Of a DNA stretch of 64,000 bases, positions 8,767-18,112 are shown piece after piece. The position numbers and the translations under genes were made by a program. Below the pieces are notes generated by a model. That model was not told the DNA's origin. It searched no databases and saw only the letters and a program-made list of their open reading frames with translations. Each line of letters starts with the position of its first letter. The first letter of the stretch is position 1. This DNA is from JACKII01 sp963807085 (GTDB lineage: Bacteria; Pseudomonadota; Alphaproteobacteria; Bin95). The DNA is taken from the NCBI GenBank assembly GCA_963807085.1, contig CAWEBB010000032.1, positions 186,001 to 250,000 of the forward strand, given 5' to 3'.

Positions 8767-9573
8767 ATGGCTGGCAATCGATTTTTTTCACTCCTGATCG
8801 GTTTTCTTGCTCTGTTGTTGCCGTTCGCGGCAATTGCACAGGATGGCTCGAGTCAAGAACTGGCCAAGAAACTGGCCAACCCCATCGCCAGCCTGATCAG
8901 CCTGCCGTTCCAATTCAATTATGACGGCGGCTATGGCCCGCAAGATGGGGACAAGGCGTTCGTTAATATTCAGCCGGTGATTCCGTTTTCGATCTCGGAA
9001 GACTGGAATATTATCTCCCGCACCATCCTGCCGGTCGCCTGGCAGGACGATGTGGTGCCGGGGACGGACCAATTTGGGCTGGGCGATACGGTGCAAAGTC
9101 TGTTTTTCTCGCCGAAAGTACCGGGTCCTTATGGCCTGATATGGGGCATCGGGCCGGTAGGGTTGATTCCCACGGCGACCGAATCGGCGCTGGGCAGCGG
9201 CAAATGGGGCGCCGGTCCGACCGGCGTCGTGCTGCGCCAGGACGGACCCTGGACCTATGGCATGCTGGCAAACCACATCTGGTCATTCGCCGGCGACGGC
9301 AGCCGGACCGACGTCAACTCTACCTTTCTTCAGCCGTTCCTCAACTACACAACCAAATCCGCGACTTCCTTCTATTTGAATACCGAAACTACCTACGACT
9401 GGAATGCGGAGCGCGCCTCCGTGCCCGTCAATGCGGGGGTGAACCAGTTGCTGAAGCTCGGTAATCAGCCGATTCAGATCGGCGGCGGCCTCCGTTATTG
9501 GGTCGAGGGCCCGTCCACGGGTCCGGAGGGGCTGGGTGTCCGGGTCAATTTGGTGTTTCTTTTCCCCAAGTAG
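8767..9573 (+). CDS. Outer-membrane-type transporter/neuromedin-U-like protein
   Basis: 268 residues from the ATG at 8767, chosen because it has a GCAGGAAAA ribosome site and begins directly with a signal peptide (MAGNRFFSLLIGFLALLLP...AIAQD). The mature part is full of alternating hydrophobic strands ending in an aromatic residue, and terminates NLVFLFPK, as expected of a beta-barrel. The sequence style (QFNYDGGYGPQDGD, NIQPVIPFSISEDWNIISRTILPV) matches proteins usually annotated as 'neuromedin U' or phenol MetA-pathway transporter-like proteins; their true role is unknown. Monocistronic. Confidence 0.75.
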   Translation: MAGNRFFSLLIGFLALLLPFAAIAQDGSSQELAKKLANPIASLISLPFQFNYDGGYGPQDGDKAFVNIQPVIPFSISEDWNIISRTILPVAWQDDVVPGTDQFGLGDTVQSLFFSPKVPGPYGLIWGIGPVGLIPTATESALGSGKWGAGPTGVVLRQDGPWTYGMLANHIWSFAGDGSRTDVNSTFLQPFLNYTTKSATSFYLNTETTYDWNAERASVPVNAGVNQLLKLGNQPIQIGGGLRYWVEGPSTGPEGLGVRVNLVFLFPK

Positions 9574-9678
9574 CGATGCGCCGCGACTCGCTCGCCAAAG
9601 GGCGCTGCAGCCGCTAGGATCAAGCCCCATCTATAAGCCGATCATCGCCGGGCGGTTTCGGTAACGGGAGGTAACCGC

Positions 9679-10563
9679 ATGAGCTTATCCTTCACCCCTT
9701 TGCATCCGCTATTCGTCGCGGAAGCCAGTGCCGTTTCGCTCCGCGATACGCACGATGACCAGACGCTTCAAGAGATCCGGGGCGGGATGGACAGGTACGG
9801 GGTGCTGGTGTTCCGCGATCAGCAGTTCACGGATGAGGAGGAGGTAGCCTTCGCCCGGCGGCTCGATGGCAAGCTGCACACGAAGACCGGCGCCGCCGCC
9901 CTGGGCAAGAGCCGCCTGGGGACGGAAGCGATTGGCGATATCTCCAATGTTGGCAAGGAAGGGGAAATCCGGCGGCAAGACGACCGCTCGCGGCTGTATG
10001 GACTCGGCAACCGGCTTTGGCACACGGATGCCTCTTTCCAGGACCCGGCCGGCCGCTATTCCATGCTGCACGCCCGTGTGTTGCCGCCGGTGGGCGCCGA
10101 TACGCTGTTCGCCGACATGCGCGCCGCCTTTGATGCGCTGGACGACGAGGCGAAGGCCCGGCTCGAAGGGCTGACCTGTCACCATTCCATCGCCCATTCC
10201 CGCAAGACCCTGGGCTTTGAGTTCTCCGACGAGGAGATGGAGAAGCTGAAGGGGGCTTATCATCCGCTGGTGCGGACCCTGCCGCGCTCGGGCCGGAAGT
10301 CGCTCTATCTGGCCTCCCATGCTGCCCAGGTGATGGAGATGCCCCTGCCGGAAGGCAGGCTGTTGCTGTGGGAGCTCATGCAGCACGCGACTCAGCCCCA
10401 GTTTGTCTATAGCCACGCATGGAAGGACGGCGATCTGGTGATCTGGGACAACCGCGCGACCATGCATCGGGCGACCCGCTTTGATGACATGAAACACCGG
10501 CGGGAGCTTCGCCGGGTGACGACGCTGGATGTGGAACAATTCCCGGCCGCGAGCGTTCCTTGA
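9679..10563 (+). CDS. TauD/TfdA family Fe(II)/2-oxoglutarate dioxygenase
   Basis: 294 residues. The iron ligands are visible as H115-T-D117 in WHTDASF and a distal His263 in MHRATRFDD, with an arginine shortly after for 2-oxoglutarate (HRRELRRVTT). Members hydroxylate or cleave substrates such as taurine or 2,4-D; the pattern is closer to the TfdA branch. The start ATG at 9679 has a strong GGGAGG site. Substrate unknown. Confidence 0.93.
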   Translation: MSLSFTPLHPLFVAEASAVSLRDTHDDQTLQEIRGGMDRYGVLVFRDQQFTDEEEVAFARRLDGKLHTKTGAAALGKSRLGTEAIGDISNVGKEGEIRRQDDRSRLYGLGNRLWHTDASFQDPAGRYSMLHARVLPPVGADTLFADMRAAFDALDDEAKARLEGLTCHHSIAHSRKTLGFEFSDEEMEKLKGAYHPLVRTLPRSGRKSLYLASHAAQVMEMPLPEGRLLLWELMQHATQPQFVYSHAWKDGDLVIWDNRATMHRATRFDDMKHRRELRRVTTLDVEQFPAASVP

Positions 10564-10591
10564 ACGCCGTTGGTTTCAAGGAGAGTAGGGC

Positions 10592-10756
10592 GTGAGTGAA
10601 GTTCTGAAGATCGTGATTGCGATATTGTTGCCGCCGCTCGGGGTATTCCTTCAGGTAGGCATCGGCGGGCATTTCTGGCTGAATATTCTGCTGACGATTT
10701 TAGGCTATATCCCGGGGATCATCCACGCGATTTGGGTGATTGCGAAGAACAAGTAG
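10592..10756 (+). CDS. YqaE/Pmp3 family small membrane protein
   Basis: 54 residues from GTG at 10592, behind an AAGGAG site. Two hydrophobic helices are separated by a short loop: IVIAILLPPLGVFLQVG and FWLNILLTILGYIPGIIHAIW. The LPPLGV and GYIPGIIHAIW motifs define the Pmp3/YqaE family, which is stress-linked in bacteria and yeast, affecting membrane potential. It is directly followed by the DUF4112 gene. Confidence 0.9.
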   Translation: MSEVLKIVIAILLPPLGVFLQVGIGGHFWLNILLTILGYIPGIIHAIWVIAKNK

Positions 10757-10763
10757 CCCGAAC

Positions 10764-11135
10764 GTGCCCTCCGCCTCTGCCGCTCGGGATGCGTTGGCAC
10801 TCCTGGATGGCGTCGCATCGCTTATGGATGATCGCTTTCGTATTCCGGGCACGGGTGTCCGGTTCGGCTTCGACCCTATAATCGGCCTGGTGCCGGGCGC
10901 GGGCGATACCGTTACCGCTGCCATTGGCGTTTATACGCTGGCTCAAGTTCGGAAAGCGGGCCTGCCTATGTCGGTGCTGGCGCGGATGGCGGGAAATTTG
11001 GCTATCGACTGGCTGGTTGGCATGGTGCCGATACTGGGCGATCTGTTCGATGTGGGCTTTAAGGCTCACCGGCGGAATGCTGCCTTGCTGCGCCGGCATC
11101 TGGAACGGTCCGAAGGGTCCGGCCGTTCAAACTAA
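10764..11135 (+). CDS. DUF4112 domain-containing membrane protein
   Basis: 123 residues from GTG at 10764; a TTG at 10740 inside the end of the YqaE gene is an equal alternative (131 residues). The body has the DUF4112 pattern: MDDRFRIPGTGVRFGFDPIIGLVPGAGDT, a hydrophobic segment, then MVPILGDLFDVGFKAHRRNAALLRRHL. Function unknown. It follows the YqaE gene by 7 bp or overlaps it, so co-translation is likely. The last 4 bp overlap the convergent N-formylglutamate amidohydrolase gene. Confidence 0.85.
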   Translation: MPSASAARDALALLDGVASLMDDRFRIPGTGVRFGFDPIIGLVPGAGDTVTAAIGVYTLAQVRKAGLPMSVLARMAGNLAIDWLVGMVPILGDLFDVGFKAHRRNAALLRRHLERSEGSGRSN

Positions 11136-12034
11136 TCCTCGCCCGCCATCGCCGCCGGCGCGGGGCGGAGCAAGCTGGGGTCGAGCGCACCCAATTCCTG
11201 CACGATGGCGGCAAGCGCCTGGGGAACGAGCCCGTGCGCCGGATGGAGTGCGCGCGATTGCTCGTTCATATAAAGCGGCCGGGAAAATTCCAACTGCAAG
11301 GCATGGAAGCCGCGGGCTGGCGCGCCATAATGTTGAGTTATGAAACCGCCCGCATAGGGATAGTTCCGGGCCACGCTCAAGCCCAACGATTGGCCGGCAC
11401 GGGTTGCTGTCTGCGGAATGGCGGTCGCACAGGCACGGCCAAAGCTGTCGCCCAGCACCAGGTCCGGCAGGCGCTCTCCCGGCAGTTGTGGCATCGAATG
11501 CAGATCCAATAGTAGTGCGTAGCCAAAGCGCGCCCGGCAGGCCTGCATCAGATGTTTCAGCGTGCGATGATAGGGACGGTAGCCGGCCAGCCAGCGCTGC
11601 ACGCCGTGTTCGAACTTCAGGCGGCGGCGGTTGACCGGCACCCTGGGCGGCAGATAGCGCGGGAACGTGCCGAGGCCGGCGCGTACCCGTCCGGAATCGC
11701 TCACCAGTCCCTTGGGAAGCCGCTCGGAAAACATGGCCTGGTCCCACTCCGTGGGCATCCGATTGATGTCCACATAGGCGCGCCCGTAGTGGGCGATAAC
11801 CACCGGAATTCCCATAGCAGAGACATCGGGTAGCAACCGGTCCAACAGCGGATCTTCAAGCCCGCTCATATCGGCGCCACGGGCGGCCTGGTGCCAGAAA
11901 TCCGACGGATAGTCGCGGCCGCTATGCGGTACCGAAAGCACGGCAGGCAACCTCCATTCTTGCGGCCAAAGGACCGAGAGCGGGGCGGGATCGGGTTGGG
12001 GAGCAGAAGCGGCCATGCGCGAAGTATGCATCAC
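11132..12034 (-). CDS. N-formylglutamate amidohydrolase family protein
   Basis: 300 residues. Family landmarks are the early SVPHSGRDYP motif (about residue 34), HYGRAYVDINR near 81 and LLLDLHSMP near 172, which supply metal and catalytic residues. The enzyme hydrolyses N-formyl-L-glutamate to formate and glutamate, the last step of one histidine-degradation route; no hut gene is nearby, so the physiological substrate may differ. An alternative start is the ATG a few codons in (MAASAP). Confidence 0.88.
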   Translation of the reverse strand: MMHTSRMAASAPQPDPAPLSVLWPQEWRLPAVLSVPHSGRDYPSDFWHQAARGADMSGLEDPLLDRLLPDVSAMGIPVVIAHYGRAYVDINRMPTEWDQAMFSERLPKGLVSDSGRVRAGLGTFPRYLPPRVPVNRRRLKFEHGVQRWLAGYRPYHRTLKHLMQACRARFGYALLLDLHSMPQLPGERLPDLVLGDSFGRACATAIPQTATRAGQSLGLSVARNYPYAGGFITQHYGAPARGFHALQLEFSRPLYMNEQSRALHPAHGLVPQALAAIVQELGALDPSLLRPAPAAMAGED

Positions 12035-12070
12035 GGCCGCTGAAAGGTCGCGTCTTTAACGGCGCAGCTT

Positions 12071-12298
12071 TTAACGCTTGAGACCAAACGCCTGGAATCT
12101 TTTGTTGAAGCGGGCGATCTGGCCGCCGGTATCCAACAGGCGCTGTCCGCCGCCGGTCCAGGCAGGATGCACCAGCGGATCGATGTCCAGGCGCAGCGTA
12201 TCGCCCTCCTTGCCATAGGTGGAGCGGGTCTTGAATTCCGTGCCGTCGGTCATGATCACGGTGATTTCGTGGTAGTCGGGATGAATGTCGGCTTTCAT
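12071..12298 (-). CDS. rpmE: 50S ribosomal protein L31
   Basis: 75 residues, starting MKADIHPDYHEITVIMTDG and containing DPLVHPAWTGG and FNKRF near the end, as in alphaproteobacterial L31. The zinc-binding CxxC pair of the metal-containing form is absent, so this is the zinc-independent type. It is expected to sit at the bridge between the 30S and 50S subunits. The start has an AGGG site just upstream. Confidence 0.97.
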   Translation of the reverse strand: MKADIHPDYHEITVIMTDGTEFKTRSTYGKEGDTLRLDIDPLVHPAWTGGGQRLLDTGGQIARFNKRFQAFGLKR

Positions 12299-12368
12299 GG
12301 CGGCCCTCTCGTCTCGGCCCAGAACTCGGAACGCGCTATTTAAGGGACTGCGCGGCGCGGGGCAAGCC

Positions 12369-14213
12369 CTACCGCCGGAGCGCGGCCAATTGCTCCTGAT
12401 AGTTGGCGGCGATGACGTGCCGCCGGATCTTCATGGAGGGGGTTAGCATCTCGTTTTCGATGCTGAAGGGCTTGGCGACGAGCGCGACGCGGCGCACACG
12501 TTCAGACTTGCTCAGGCGTCGGTTTACCCGCTCGACCACGCTCTCTATGTGCGCCCGGAAATCGGCGTCGTCGCTCAGGCTGGCAAGGTGGGCGGGCTTG
12601 CCGTTCGCCTTCGCCCATGCCGCCGCCGCTGCTGCATCGGGCACGAGCACGGCGATCAAATATGGCTGCTGGTCGCCCACCACCATCGCCTGTCCGATCT
12701 CCGCCTCCAGTTGCAGGAAGCCCTCCACCCGCTGTGGCGAAAGCGTGTCGCCGCCCGAGAGCACGATGATGTCTTTTTTGCGGTCGGTAATCCGGATATA
12801 GCCATCGGCGTCGATCTCGCCCACGTCGCCGGTATGCACCCAACCGTCCCGAAGTGTCGCGGCCGTCGCCTCCGGGTCGTTCCAGTAGCCGAGCATGGTG
12901 AGTTCGCCCCGCACCAAAATTTCGCCGTCGCCGGCGATCTTGACTTCGACGCCGGGAAAGGCAGGGCCGACCGTATCCAGCTTGATCTTGTGGGCGCGGT
13001 TGCAGGAAACGATCGGCGCTGTCTCTGTCTGGCCATAGCCTTGCAACAGGCGCAGACCCAGCGCGGTAAAGAACAGCCCGACTTCATAGTTCAGCGGCGC
13101 GCCACCCGAGATCAGAGCCTTGATGCGCCCGCCAAAGCGTTCGCGCACCTTGGCGCGCACCAGCCGGTCCAGAACCTTGTCCAGCAGATTGTGCGGAAAC
13201 GGCAAACCGCCGTCGCGGTACCTGCGTTGACCGAGCGCCACCGTCTTCCAGAACAGCTTTTGCCGCAGTTTCGGCTGGTTGCGCAGGCCGAGAATGATCC
13301 GTGCGTGCAGTGTCTCATGAAGCCGCGGCACGGCGGTCATGATGGTCGGTTTTGCCTCCCCCATATTACGCGCCAGCGCCTCCACGCCTTCTGCATAGTA
13401 AATTTGCGCTCCGATGGAGAGCGGAAAGAACTGCCCCGCGGTATGTTCGTAGGAGTGGCTTAGCGGCAGAAAGGACAGAAATACTTCGTCCTTGGGCGGT
13501 GCATCGTCCAACTCGTAGAGCAGATCGTACGCACCCATGATGTTACAGAGAATGGCGCCGTGGCTGAGCATCACGCCCTTCGGCACGCCGCCCGTGCCAG
13601 ACGTATAAATGAGGCAGGCCAACTCGCCACGTTCCGCCACATGCAGGGGCCCCGGTTCAACATCGCCCCGTAGCACGCGGCCTTCGGTCAATAGCGACCC
13701 CCAGGTTTGCACCGGTTTTCCCGGATGATCAGGTGGGTGGCTATCCATGAGGATCAGCCGCTCAACGCTGTCGACTTGGATGGCCGCTGGTAAGACGCGC
13801 GCTAGCAGGGCCGGAGTGGAGACGATGACGAAACGCGCGCCGCTGTCCTCCAGGATATGAATGTGATCATCCACCATGTTGGTGGTATAGGTCGGCACGG
13901 TGACGCCACCCGCGGCCATGATGCCGACATCGGCCACCAGCCATTCCGGGCGGCTCTCCGCCACCAGGCAGACCCGGTCCCCCGGCGCCAGGCCCAGATC
14001 GCGGAGGCCGTAGGCGCAATCGGCGATTAAGCCGGCCGTATCTGCGAACGAATGGCTACGATAGGCGCCATTCCGTTTCGACCAGAGAAACGGCGCTTCA
14101 TTCCATCGTTCCATCACCTCGAACGCCATGGCGGGCAGCGACGGCCAGCGCAGATAGGTGGCCACGGCCGCACGACGTGTCGGGTCAGCGATGGACTGGA
14201 GCGGATCGTGCAA
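12369..14213 (-). CDS. AMP-dependent long-chain fatty acid--CoA ligase
   Basis: 614 residues, typical of FadD15/FAA1-type ligases. The adenylate motif YTSGTGGVPKGVMLSH is near residue 200, GYGQTETAPIV near 400, and GWVHTGDVGEIDADGYIRITDRKKDII contains the hinge region. It activates fatty acids to acyl-CoA via an acyl-AMP. It is divergent from the oligoendopeptidase gene, with two 15-bp repeats in the gap. Confidence 0.93.
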   Translation of the reverse strand: MHDPLQSIADPTRRAAVATYLRWPSLPAMAFEVMERWNEAPFLWSKRNGAYRSHSFADTAGLIADCAYGLRDLGLAPGDRVCLVAESRPEWLVADVGIMAAGGVTVPTYTTNMVDDHIHILEDSGARFVIVSTPALLARVLPAAIQVDSVERLILMDSHPPDHPGKPVQTWGSLLTEGRVLRGDVEPGPLHVAERGELACLIYTSGTGGVPKGVMLSHGAILCNIMGAYDLLYELDDAPPKDEVFLSFLPLSHSYEHTAGQFFPLSIGAQIYYAEGVEALARNMGEAKPTIMTAVPRLHETLHARIILGLRNQPKLRQKLFWKTVALGQRRYRDGGLPFPHNLLDKVLDRLVRAKVRERFGGRIKALISGGAPLNYEVGLFFTALGLRLLQGYGQTETAPIVSCNRAHKIKLDTVGPAFPGVEVKIAGDGEILVRGELTMLGYWNDPEATAATLRDGWVHTGDVGEIDADGYIRITDRKKDIIVLSGGDTLSPQRVEGFLQLEAEIGQAMVVGDQQPYLIAVLVPDAAAAAAWAKANGKPAHLASLSDDADFRAHIESVVERVNRRLSKSERVRRVALVAKPFSIENEMLTPSMKIRRHVIAANYQEQLAALRR

Positions 14214-14220
14214 AGCCGTG

Positions 14221-14250
14221 GTTCCCTGTGACGCCGTTCCCTGTGACCCT
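14221..14250. repeat. Tandem pair of 15-bp repeats
   Basis: GTTCCCTGTGACGCC is followed directly by GTTCCCTGTGACCCT (13 of 15 identical), within the 103-bp divergent promoter region between the acyl-CoA ligase and pepF. It could be an operator or a replication slippage product. Confidence 0.5.
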
Positions 14251-14316
14251 CAGGCGGGTTGGTCTCAATGGAATGGCTTCTTATATCGGCGGTGAACCTT
14301 TTGGAGTAAAGTCCCT

Positions 14317-16113
14317 ATGCCCGACGCCTCCGCCGCCGACAGCGGCCTCAAAAACCTGCCCACCTGGGATCTGAACGATCTGTATGCGGGCATGGACTCG
14401 CCGGAGTTGGAAGAGGACTTCCAGGCGGCCGAGCGCGAAGCGAAGGCTTTCGCGGAGCAGCATGAGGGCAAGGTGGCATCCCTATCGGCAGAGGGCCTGG
14501 CCGAGGCGATTGCCGCTTACGAGGCGCAGGACGAGCGGCTGACCCGCATCATCAGCTATGCCGGGCTGCTGCATGCGGGCGACCAGCTCGACCCGGAAAT
14601 CGGCGCGTTTTATCAGAATGCGCAGGAACGGGTGACCACCATCTCCAGCCACATTTTGTTTTTCACGCTGGAGCTGAACAAAGTCGATGATGCGATCGTC
14701 GAGCGCTGGCTGAAAGCGCCGGCGATGGCGGATTATGCGGTCTGGCTCAAAAATCTGCTCGTCTACAAGCCGCACCAGCTCTCCGACGAGTTGGAGAAGT
14801 TCTTGCACGAGGCGCACATTGTCGGCGCGGCGGCCTGGAACCGCCTGTTCGACGAGACCATGGCGGGCTTGCGCTTTCCCCTGAACGGCAAGGAGTTGAC
14901 CAGCGCCGAAGCGCTGCATCTGCTCTCCGACCCCTCGGCCGAGGTGCGCAAGGCGGCGGCCCATTCGCTCGGGCAGGTGTTCGCCGAACACCTGCCGCTG
15001 TTCGCCCGCATCACCAACACGCTGGCCAAGGACAAGGAGATCGACGACCGCTGGCGCCAGTTCCCGCGGCCGGTCTCCGCCCGCAACCTGGCGAACCAGG
15101 TGGAGGACGAGGTGGTGGACGCGCTGGTCGAGGCCGTGCGCGCCTCCTACCCGCGATTGTCCCACCGCTACTATGCGCTAAAGGCGCAGTGGATGGGCGG
15201 CGACAAGCTCGACTATTGGGACCGCAACGCACCCTTGCCGGACGCCGACGATCGCACCATCGGCTGGGACGAGGCGCGCGAGACGGTGCTGGATGCCTAT
15301 GCCGGTTTCTCACCGCGGCTGGCGGATGTCGGCCGGCAGTTCTTCGATCATGCCTGGATCGACGTGCCGACGCGGCCGGGCAAGAGCCCCGGCGCCTTTG
15401 CCCACCCCACCGTGCCGAGCGCGCACCCCTACCTGCTGCTGAACTATCAGGGCAAGATCCGGGACGTGATGACGCTCGCGCACGAATTGGGCCATGGCTG
15501 CCATCAGGTGCTGGCGGGGAGCCAAGGCCATTTCCTCTCGCGCACGCCGCTGACCCTGGCGGAGACGGCGTCGGTGTTCGGCGAAATGCTGACCTTCCGC
15601 AGCGTGCTGGCGGCGGAACAAGACCCGGCCAAACGGCGCATCCTGCTGGCGGGCAAGGTGGAGGACATGCTGAACACGGTCGTCCGCCAGATCGCCTTTT
15701 ATTGCTTTGAGGAAAAGGTGCACTCCGCGCGGCGCAGCCAGGGCGAACTCTCCGCCGAGCAGCTTTGCGACTTTTGGATGGAGATCCAGACCGAAAGCCT
15801 GGGGCCGGCGCTGCGCTATGATGAGGATTACCGCAGCTTCTGGACCTATATCGGCCACTTCATCCACGCGCCGTTTTATGTCTATGCCTATGCGTTCGGC
15901 GATTGCCTGGTAAACGCGCTCTATGCCGAATACCAGCGACAGCCGGATGGTTTCGAGGACAAGTATCTTGATCTGCTGAGTGCCGGCGGGCGTATGCGTC
16001 ACAAGGAGTTGCTGGCGCCCTTCGGCCTGAATGCCGGTGACCCCGCCTTTTGGAGCCAGGGCCTGGACGTGATCGGCGGCATGATCGACGAGTTGGAAGA
16101 ACTGAGTGGGTGA
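14317..16113 (+). CDS. pepF: M3 family oligoendopeptidase F
   Basis: 598 residues. The zinc motif HELGH is at 389-393, followed by CHQVLAGSQG and, about 25 residues later, ETASVFGEML, which holds the third ligand. The N-terminal helical half begins PTWDLNDLYAGMDSPELE, typical of the M3B (PepF) branch. It is a cytosolic metallopeptidase that cleaves short peptides. Start ATG at 14317 has a TTTTGGAG site. Confidence 0.95.
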   Translation: MPDASAADSGLKNLPTWDLNDLYAGMDSPELEEDFQAAEREAKAFAEQHEGKVASLSAEGLAEAIAAYEAQDERLTRIISYAGLLHAGDQLDPEIGAFYQNAQERVTTISSHILFFTLELNKVDDAIVERWLKAPAMADYAVWLKNLLVYKPHQLSDELEKFLHEAHIVGAAAWNRLFDETMAGLRFPLNGKELTSAEALHLLSDPSAEVRKAAAHSLGQVFAEHLPLFARITNTLAKDKEIDDRWRQFPRPVSARNLANQVEDEVVDALVEAVRASYPRLSHRYYALKAQWMGGDKLDYWDRNAPLPDADDRTIGWDEARETVLDAYAGFSPRLADVGRQFFDHAWIDVPTRPGKSPGAFAHPTVPSAHPYLLLNYQGKIRDVMTLAHELGHGCHQVLAGSQGHFLSRTPLTLAETASVFGEMLTFRSVLAAEQDPAKRRILLAGKVEDMLNTVVRQIAFYCFEEKVHSARRSQGELSAEQLCDFWMEIQTESLGPALRYDEDYRSFWTYIGHFIHAPFYVYAYAFGDCLVNALYAEYQRQPDGFEDKYLDLLSAGGRMRHKELLAPFGLNAGDPAFWSQGLDVIGGMIDELEELSG

Positions 16114-16208
16114 TCCAGAGGCAGCAGCTACCCTATTCTTTAATTTCCCCGCGAAAGCGGAGATTTATGCCCGAGAGGCAAACCCGGGTACAGGTCAGCG
16201 GATAGGCC

Positions 16209-16625
16209 ATGCCCGCCTACGTCTATATCTTGGCGAGCCAGAAGAACGGCACGCTCTACACCGGATCGACAACTGATCTCTCCAGGCGCATGGAGGAACA
16301 CCGGGAAATGGCGATTGATGGCTTTACGGCCAAGTACGGTGTTACAAGAATGGTCTTCGCCGAAGAACATCCGACGACCATCTCGGCAAGGCAGCAGGAG
16401 CGGCAGATCAAGAAATGGAAGCGGGCATGGAAAATAGAGCTGATCGAGTGCGGAAATCCCCATTGGGAAGACTTGGCAAAATTGGGAAGACTTGGCAAAA
16501 TTTCTATGAAGCAGCGTTTGATTGATCCTGCGCAATGCATGGCATCTTCGGAATGCCCGGCTCTCAGGCATGGGCCCCTGGTCGAGCCAGGGGCAGAGGG
16601 ATTGTTCCTTGACTACACCACCTGA
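16209..16625 (+). CDS. GIY-YIG nuclease family protein with an extended C-terminus
   Basis: 138 residues. The single GIY-YIG domain is visible in the first ~90 residues: YVYILASQKNGTLYTGST, RRMEEH, and the basic ERQIKKWKRAWK segment with NPHWEDLA. This is the short (UPF0213-like) family with unknown in vivo role. After residue 91 the reading frame is altered by a 19-bp tandem duplication at 16463-16500; with one copy the frame would read ...AKFL and stop at a TGA, as in usual ~95-residue members. The extra ~45 residues run into the next gene and are probably not functional. Confidence 0.8.
   Translation: MPAYVYILASQKNGTLYTGSTTDLSRRMEEHREMAIDGFTAKYGVTRMVFAEEHPTTISARQQERQIKKWKRAWKIELIECGNPHWEDLAKLGRLGKISMKQRLIDPAQCMASSECPALRHGPLVEPGAEGLFLDYTT
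16463..16500. repeat. 19-bp perfect tandem duplication
   Basis: TTGGGAAGACTTGGCAAAA occurs twice in direct tandem (16463-16481, 16482-16500) inside the 3' end of the GIY-YIG gene and changes its stop codon. 19 is not a multiple of three. Confidence 0.95.
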
Positions 16626-17964
16626 CAACGAACCCTCCCGCTTTTCCCGGCGGGCGCGGCGCTATATTGGCACGTCCCGCACCGTAGGCTCGCTCGCGGC
16701 AACGGTCGCGGGCCAGCACTATCTGGGTATCAAGACGGATCGGGAGCGGCACGCGCAGGCCCTGCGCAAGGCGCTCGGCGGCCTAAAGGGGCCGCTGATG
16801 AAGGTGGCGCAGATCCTGGCTTCCGTGCCCGATGCGATCCCGAAAGAATACGCCGAAGAACTGCGCCAGCTCCAGGCAAACGCGCCACCCATGGACTGGG
16901 TGTTCGTGCGCCGCCGCATGACCGGGCAACTGGGCCCGGATTGGCAGGATCGCTTTGCTGACTTCGGGCGGGAGGCGGCGCACGCAGCCTCGCTGGGACA
17001 GGTGCACAAGGCGCGCTTGCACGACGGGCGGGAGGTCGCGTGCAAGTTGCAGTATCCGGATATGGCCTCCGTGGTCGAAGCCGACCTGAAGCAACTGAAG
17101 CTGATCTTCTCGCTCTATGGCCGCTTCGACAAGGCAATTCATACCGACCAAATCTATGAGGAAGTGGCCGTCCGCCTGCGCGAGGAACTGGACTACGAGC
17201 GCGAGGCCAAGCAAATGCGCCTCTATGGCCAGATGCTGGCGGACGAGCCCGGCGTGCATGTGCCGGAGCATATTCCCGAACTGTCGACCGGCCGTCTGCT
17301 GACCATGACCTGGTTGGACGGAATACCGCTGCTGGAGGCGTGCGAGCGGCCTTTGGAAGAACGCAACCAGATCGCCTACAACATGTTCCGCGCCTGGTAC
17401 GTGCCGTTTTACGACTACGGCATCATTCACGGCGACCCGCATCTCGGCAACTACACGGTGCGGGCGGATAACAGCATTAATTTGTTGGACTATGGCTGCA
17501 TCCGGGTGTTTTCCCCCAGCTTCGTGCAGGGGGTGATCGATCTCTACAAGGCGATCCGCGACGGTGACGAGGCGCTGGCGGTGCACGCTTACGAGACCTG
17601 GGGCTTCGAGAAGCCGTCCCGCGAGTTGATCTCCATCCTGAACATGTGGGCGGGATTCATCTATGCGCCGCTGTTGCAGGACCGCGTTCAGAAGATTCAG
17701 GACGAAAACACCGGCAACTACGGCGCAAAGGTGGCGGAGAAGGTTCACGTCGAACTGCGCCGGCTGGGCGGCGTGCGCCCGCCGCGCGAGTTCGTGCTGA
17801 TGGACCGCGCCGCCATCGGGCTTGGCAGCGTGTTCATGCACTTGAAGGCGGAGATCAACTGGTACCGCCTGTTCCACGATCTGGTGGAAGATTTCGACAC
17901 CGCGGTGTTGGCCGAGCGTCAGGCCAAGGCGCTGGCGGCGGTAGGGTTGGAGCATACCGGTTGA
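16609..17964 (+). CDS. ABC1/UbiB-like atypical kinase family protein
   Basis: 451 residues from TTG at 16609, chosen because relatives begin with a short hydrophilic leader before SRFSRRARRYIGTSRTVGSLAA; the GIY-YIG gene overlaps it by 17 bp. The ADCK signature is present: LKGPLMKVAQIL (variant of KxGQ, about residue 60), the AASLGQVH loop, an ATP-binding lysine in VACKLQYPD, catalytic HGDPHLGN, and LDYGC (variant of DFG). The family supports ubiquinone synthesis or related lipid steps. The frame is open upstream to 16522, but that part reads through the GIY-YIG gene. Confidence 0.92.
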   Translation: MTTPPDNEPSRFSRRARRYIGTSRTVGSLAATVAGQHYLGIKTDRERHAQALRKALGGLKGPLMKVAQILASVPDAIPKEYAEELRQLQANAPPMDWVFVRRRMTGQLGPDWQDRFADFGREAAHAASLGQVHKARLHDGREVACKLQYPDMASVVEADLKQLKLIFSLYGRFDKAIHTDQIYEEVAVRLREELDYEREAKQMRLYGQMLADEPGVHVPEHIPELSTGRLLTMTWLDGIPLLEACERPLEERNQIAYNMFRAWYVPFYDYGIIHGDPHLGNYTVRADNSINLLDYGCIRVFSPSFVQGVIDLYKAIRDGDEALAVHAYETWGFEKPSRELISILNMWAGFIYAPLLQDRVQKIQDENTGNYGAKVAEKVHVELRRLGGVRPPREFVLMDRAAIGLGSVFMHLKAEINWYRLFHDLVEDFDTAVLAERQAKALAAVGLEHTG

Positions 17965-18112
17965 ACTGTCTTGCGGAGGTGGTTGGTTAACAGGCGTTTT
18001 GATGGTTTTGAAGTATCTGCTTTTTAATACCTTAATGATTGAATGTATTGAGCGCTGTACTGACCGATCACCGGTCGGAGTAGTGCGGCCGAGTATTGAT
18101 AGGAGTGCAGCA

